A DNA stretch of 64,000 nucleotides from Nocardioidaceae bacterium (GTDB lineage Bacteria > Actinomycetota > Actinomycetes > Propionibacteriales > Nocardioidaceae): the NCBI GenBank assembly GCA_017744365.1, contig JAGIBL010000001.1, forward strand, positions 803,416 to 867,415, read 5' to 3'. Position 1 is the first letter of the stretch. Each line of letters opens with the position of its first letter. The notes beneath the pieces were generated by a model. The model had not been told where the DNA came from. It made no database searches and saw nothing but the letters and a program-made list of their open reading frames with translations. Made by a program: the position numbers and the translations under genes. Positions 62,666 through 64,000 of the stretch are shown here, in pieces.

Positions 62666-63994
62666 GTGAAGCGGCTCCCAGGCGCGGTCCACGATCGAGC
62701 GATCGTGGCGACGCTCATCGCGGGTGTCGGGTCCCAGGTGGCGGTCGCGGTGTCCACACTGGTGGCACTGCCGTTCGTGACGCGCAGCCTCACCCCGCCC
62801 GAGTTCGGGGTGTTCACCACACTGACCGGGTTCGTGGTGCTTCTCTCCTTCGCCGACTTCGGTGTTGGTGGTGCTCTGGCCACGCGGCTCGCGGAGGCAC
62901 GCGGACGAGACGATGCCGGGGCGTCCAGGACCGCGGTCGCCACCGCCGTTCTCGCCTCCTGCGCGCTGGGCGCGCTGGTGGCCGGAGTGCTGCTGGTCTC
63001 GGTGTGGGTGCTGCCGTGGCGCTCGCTGCTCGGTGCTGAGGCCGTCAGCGCCGCCGACCTCGACGCGGCCCTGGTCGCGATGGCGTTCGCCGTCGGCGCC
63101 TCGGTCCCGGCGGGCATCGGCCAACGCATGCTGTACGGCGTGCACCGAGGCGGGCTGGTGAACGTGCAGCTGCTGGTCGGCGCGGTGGCGACGGCGGCGC
63201 TGCTGATCCTGGCGGCCGCGTTGTCCTGGTCCCTGCCGGTCTTCGTACTGCTCGCGCTGGCGCCGCAGGTGCTGGTCGGGGTCTCGTGCGGCGTCACCGC
63301 GGTGCGGCTCGCTCCCGTGCTTGCCCCTCGGTGCCGGCACGCCAGCCTGACGGAGTGGAAGGCCCTGAGGGCCTCGATCGGGTGGTACTTCGCCATCGGC
63401 GTCGCAGGTGCGACGAGCTTCCAGACCGATGCGCTGATCGTGTCCGGCGTCCTCGGCGCGGCGACCGCCGGAGTATTTGCGGTTGCGGTGCGGGTCTACG
63501 GTCTGGTCACGCAGTCGCTCTACCCGGCGATGATGCAGCTGTGGCCGGCCTTCGGCGAGGCGTACGGGCGTGGGGATGCGGGGTGGATCCGGTCCCGGCT
63601 CGTGCGAATCACGGCGCTCGCTGGTTCGCTGTCACTGGTGGCCGGCCTGCTCGTGGTCGGTGTTGGACGCCCGGTCATCGAGGCCTGGCTCGGCTCGGAC
63701 CTGGTACCGGAACGAGGGCTGCTGGTCGCCCTGACGTGCTGGACCGCCTACAGCCTGATGAGCGCGCCGAGCTTTCTGCTGCTGAACGCGTCCGGGCGCG
63801 TGCACGTGCACGCGCTATCGGCGATCGCGGTCGCGGTCGCCAACCTCCCGATCTCGTTGGTGCTCACCCACGCCGTCGGCATCTCGGGCCCGGTGTGGGG
63901 GAGCCTCATCGCGAGCGCCGCCTTCTCAGCACCCGTCGGAGTCGTCGCGGTTCGCCGGACACTTCACGAGGTCGCGCAACGCGCGGAAGCGTGA
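62666..63994 (+). CDS. Polysaccharide flippase (Wzx/MATE-like)
   Basis: A 442-residue membrane protein with about 12 helices and few charged residues in them. The start region LIAGVGSQVAVAVSTLVALP, VTRSLTPPEFGVFTTLTGFV and SFADFGVGGALATRLAEA is characteristic of Wzx/RfbX-type polysaccharide flippases, which move lipid-linked sugar units across the membrane. Basic loops alternate as expected. GTG at 62666 is chosen with GGAG 11 bases upstream. It is divergent from the CDP-sugar operon and is probably the exporter for the unit made there. The stop is six bases before the window edge, so its neighbours are unknown. Confidence 0.9.
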   Translation: MKRLPGAVHDRAIVATLIAGVGSQVAVAVSTLVALPFVTRSLTPPEFGVFTTLTGFVVLLSFADFGVGGALATRLAEARGRDDAGASRTAVATAVLASCALGALVAGVLLVSVWVLPWRSLLGAEAVSAADLDAALVAMAFAVGASVPAGIGQRMLYGVHRGGLVNVQLLVGAVATAALLILAAALSWSLPVFVLLALAPQVLVGVSCGVTAVRLAPVLAPRCRHASLTEWKALRASIGWYFAIGVAGATSFQTDALIVSGVLGAATAGVFAVAVRVYGLVTQSLYPAMMQLWPAFGEAYGRGDAGWIRSRLVRITALAGSLSLVAGLLVVGVGRPVIEAWLGSDLVPERGLLVALTCWTAYSLMSAPSFLLLNASGRVHVHALSAIAVAVANLPISLVLTHAVGISGPVWGSLIASAAFSAPVGVVAVRRTLHEVAQRAEA

Positions 63995-64000
63995 CGAACC

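Overview
The window comes from a high-GC actinobacterium. Codon use is strongly G/C at third positions, GTG starts are common, and the gene set is typical of the phylum: DUF4191, DUF3043, bcc-type cytochrome qcrCAB, a CtaF-type fourth oxidase subunit, AdoK-type adenosine kinase and a DUF222-HNH protein. The order of the core genes (glnA, RDD and DUF4191 proteins, lipA, lipB, dihydrolipoamide acyltransferase, aminopeptidase, gcvT, DUF3043 protein, glycerate kinase, erpA, adoK, ctaC, qcr/ctaE, trpD) is the conserved actinobacterial order also known from Mycobacterium tuberculosis. A Nocardioides-like or other propionibacterial host is my best guess, but it is not proven from sequence alone. Layout: 1-6.2 kb is accessory. 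It holds a DUF1206 membrane protein, an SOS-box-controlled DUF222-HNH nuclease, a Fe-S/flavoprotein pair, a deletion scar with two gene remnants, and an ECF sigma factor with its membrane partner. From 6.2 to 35.5 kb is the metabolic core: glutamine synthetase with a GlnR-type box, lipoyl synthesis (lipA, lipB), two E3 dehydrogenases and a two-lipoyl-domain E2, gcvT, nadA, an aminopeptidase, glycerate kinase, the ErpA Fe-S carrier and adenosine kinase. From 35.5 to 50.3 kb is sulfur transfer (cysteine desulfurase and TusA) and the aerobic respiratory chain: ctaC-ctaD-ctaF on the plus strand, ctaE-qcrC-qcrA-qcrB on the minus strand, and ctaG. An L,D-transpeptidase, a GntR-regulated hydroxylase and a second ECF pair lie between the two respiratory operons. 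trpD follows. From 52 kb to the end is a cell-surface glycan locus with a four-gene glycosyltransferase operon, a lone glycosyltransferase, a seven-gene translationally coupled operon for a CDP-activated, probably C-methylated and N-acylated 6-deoxy-amino sugar, and a Wzx-like flippase. Lipoate links much of the middle: LipB and LipA make the cofactor carried by the E2 (two lipoyl domains) and, outside the window, by GcvH, the partner of GcvT; the E3 enzymes reoxidise it. The respiratory genes form one bcc-aa3 type supercomplex split over two operons. No tRNA, rRNA, CRISPR array, insertion sequence or phage gene was seen. No gene-free stretch exceeds about 200 bases. The most unusual non-coding signal is a recurring architecture at three intergenic sites (about 12.3, 19.2 and 44.4 kb): four copies of a short repeat, two in one direction followed by two inverted, with an unrelated repeat sequence at each site. 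Many genes also carry a TANNNT -10 box 6-8 bases before the start codon, which predicts leaderless transcripts.
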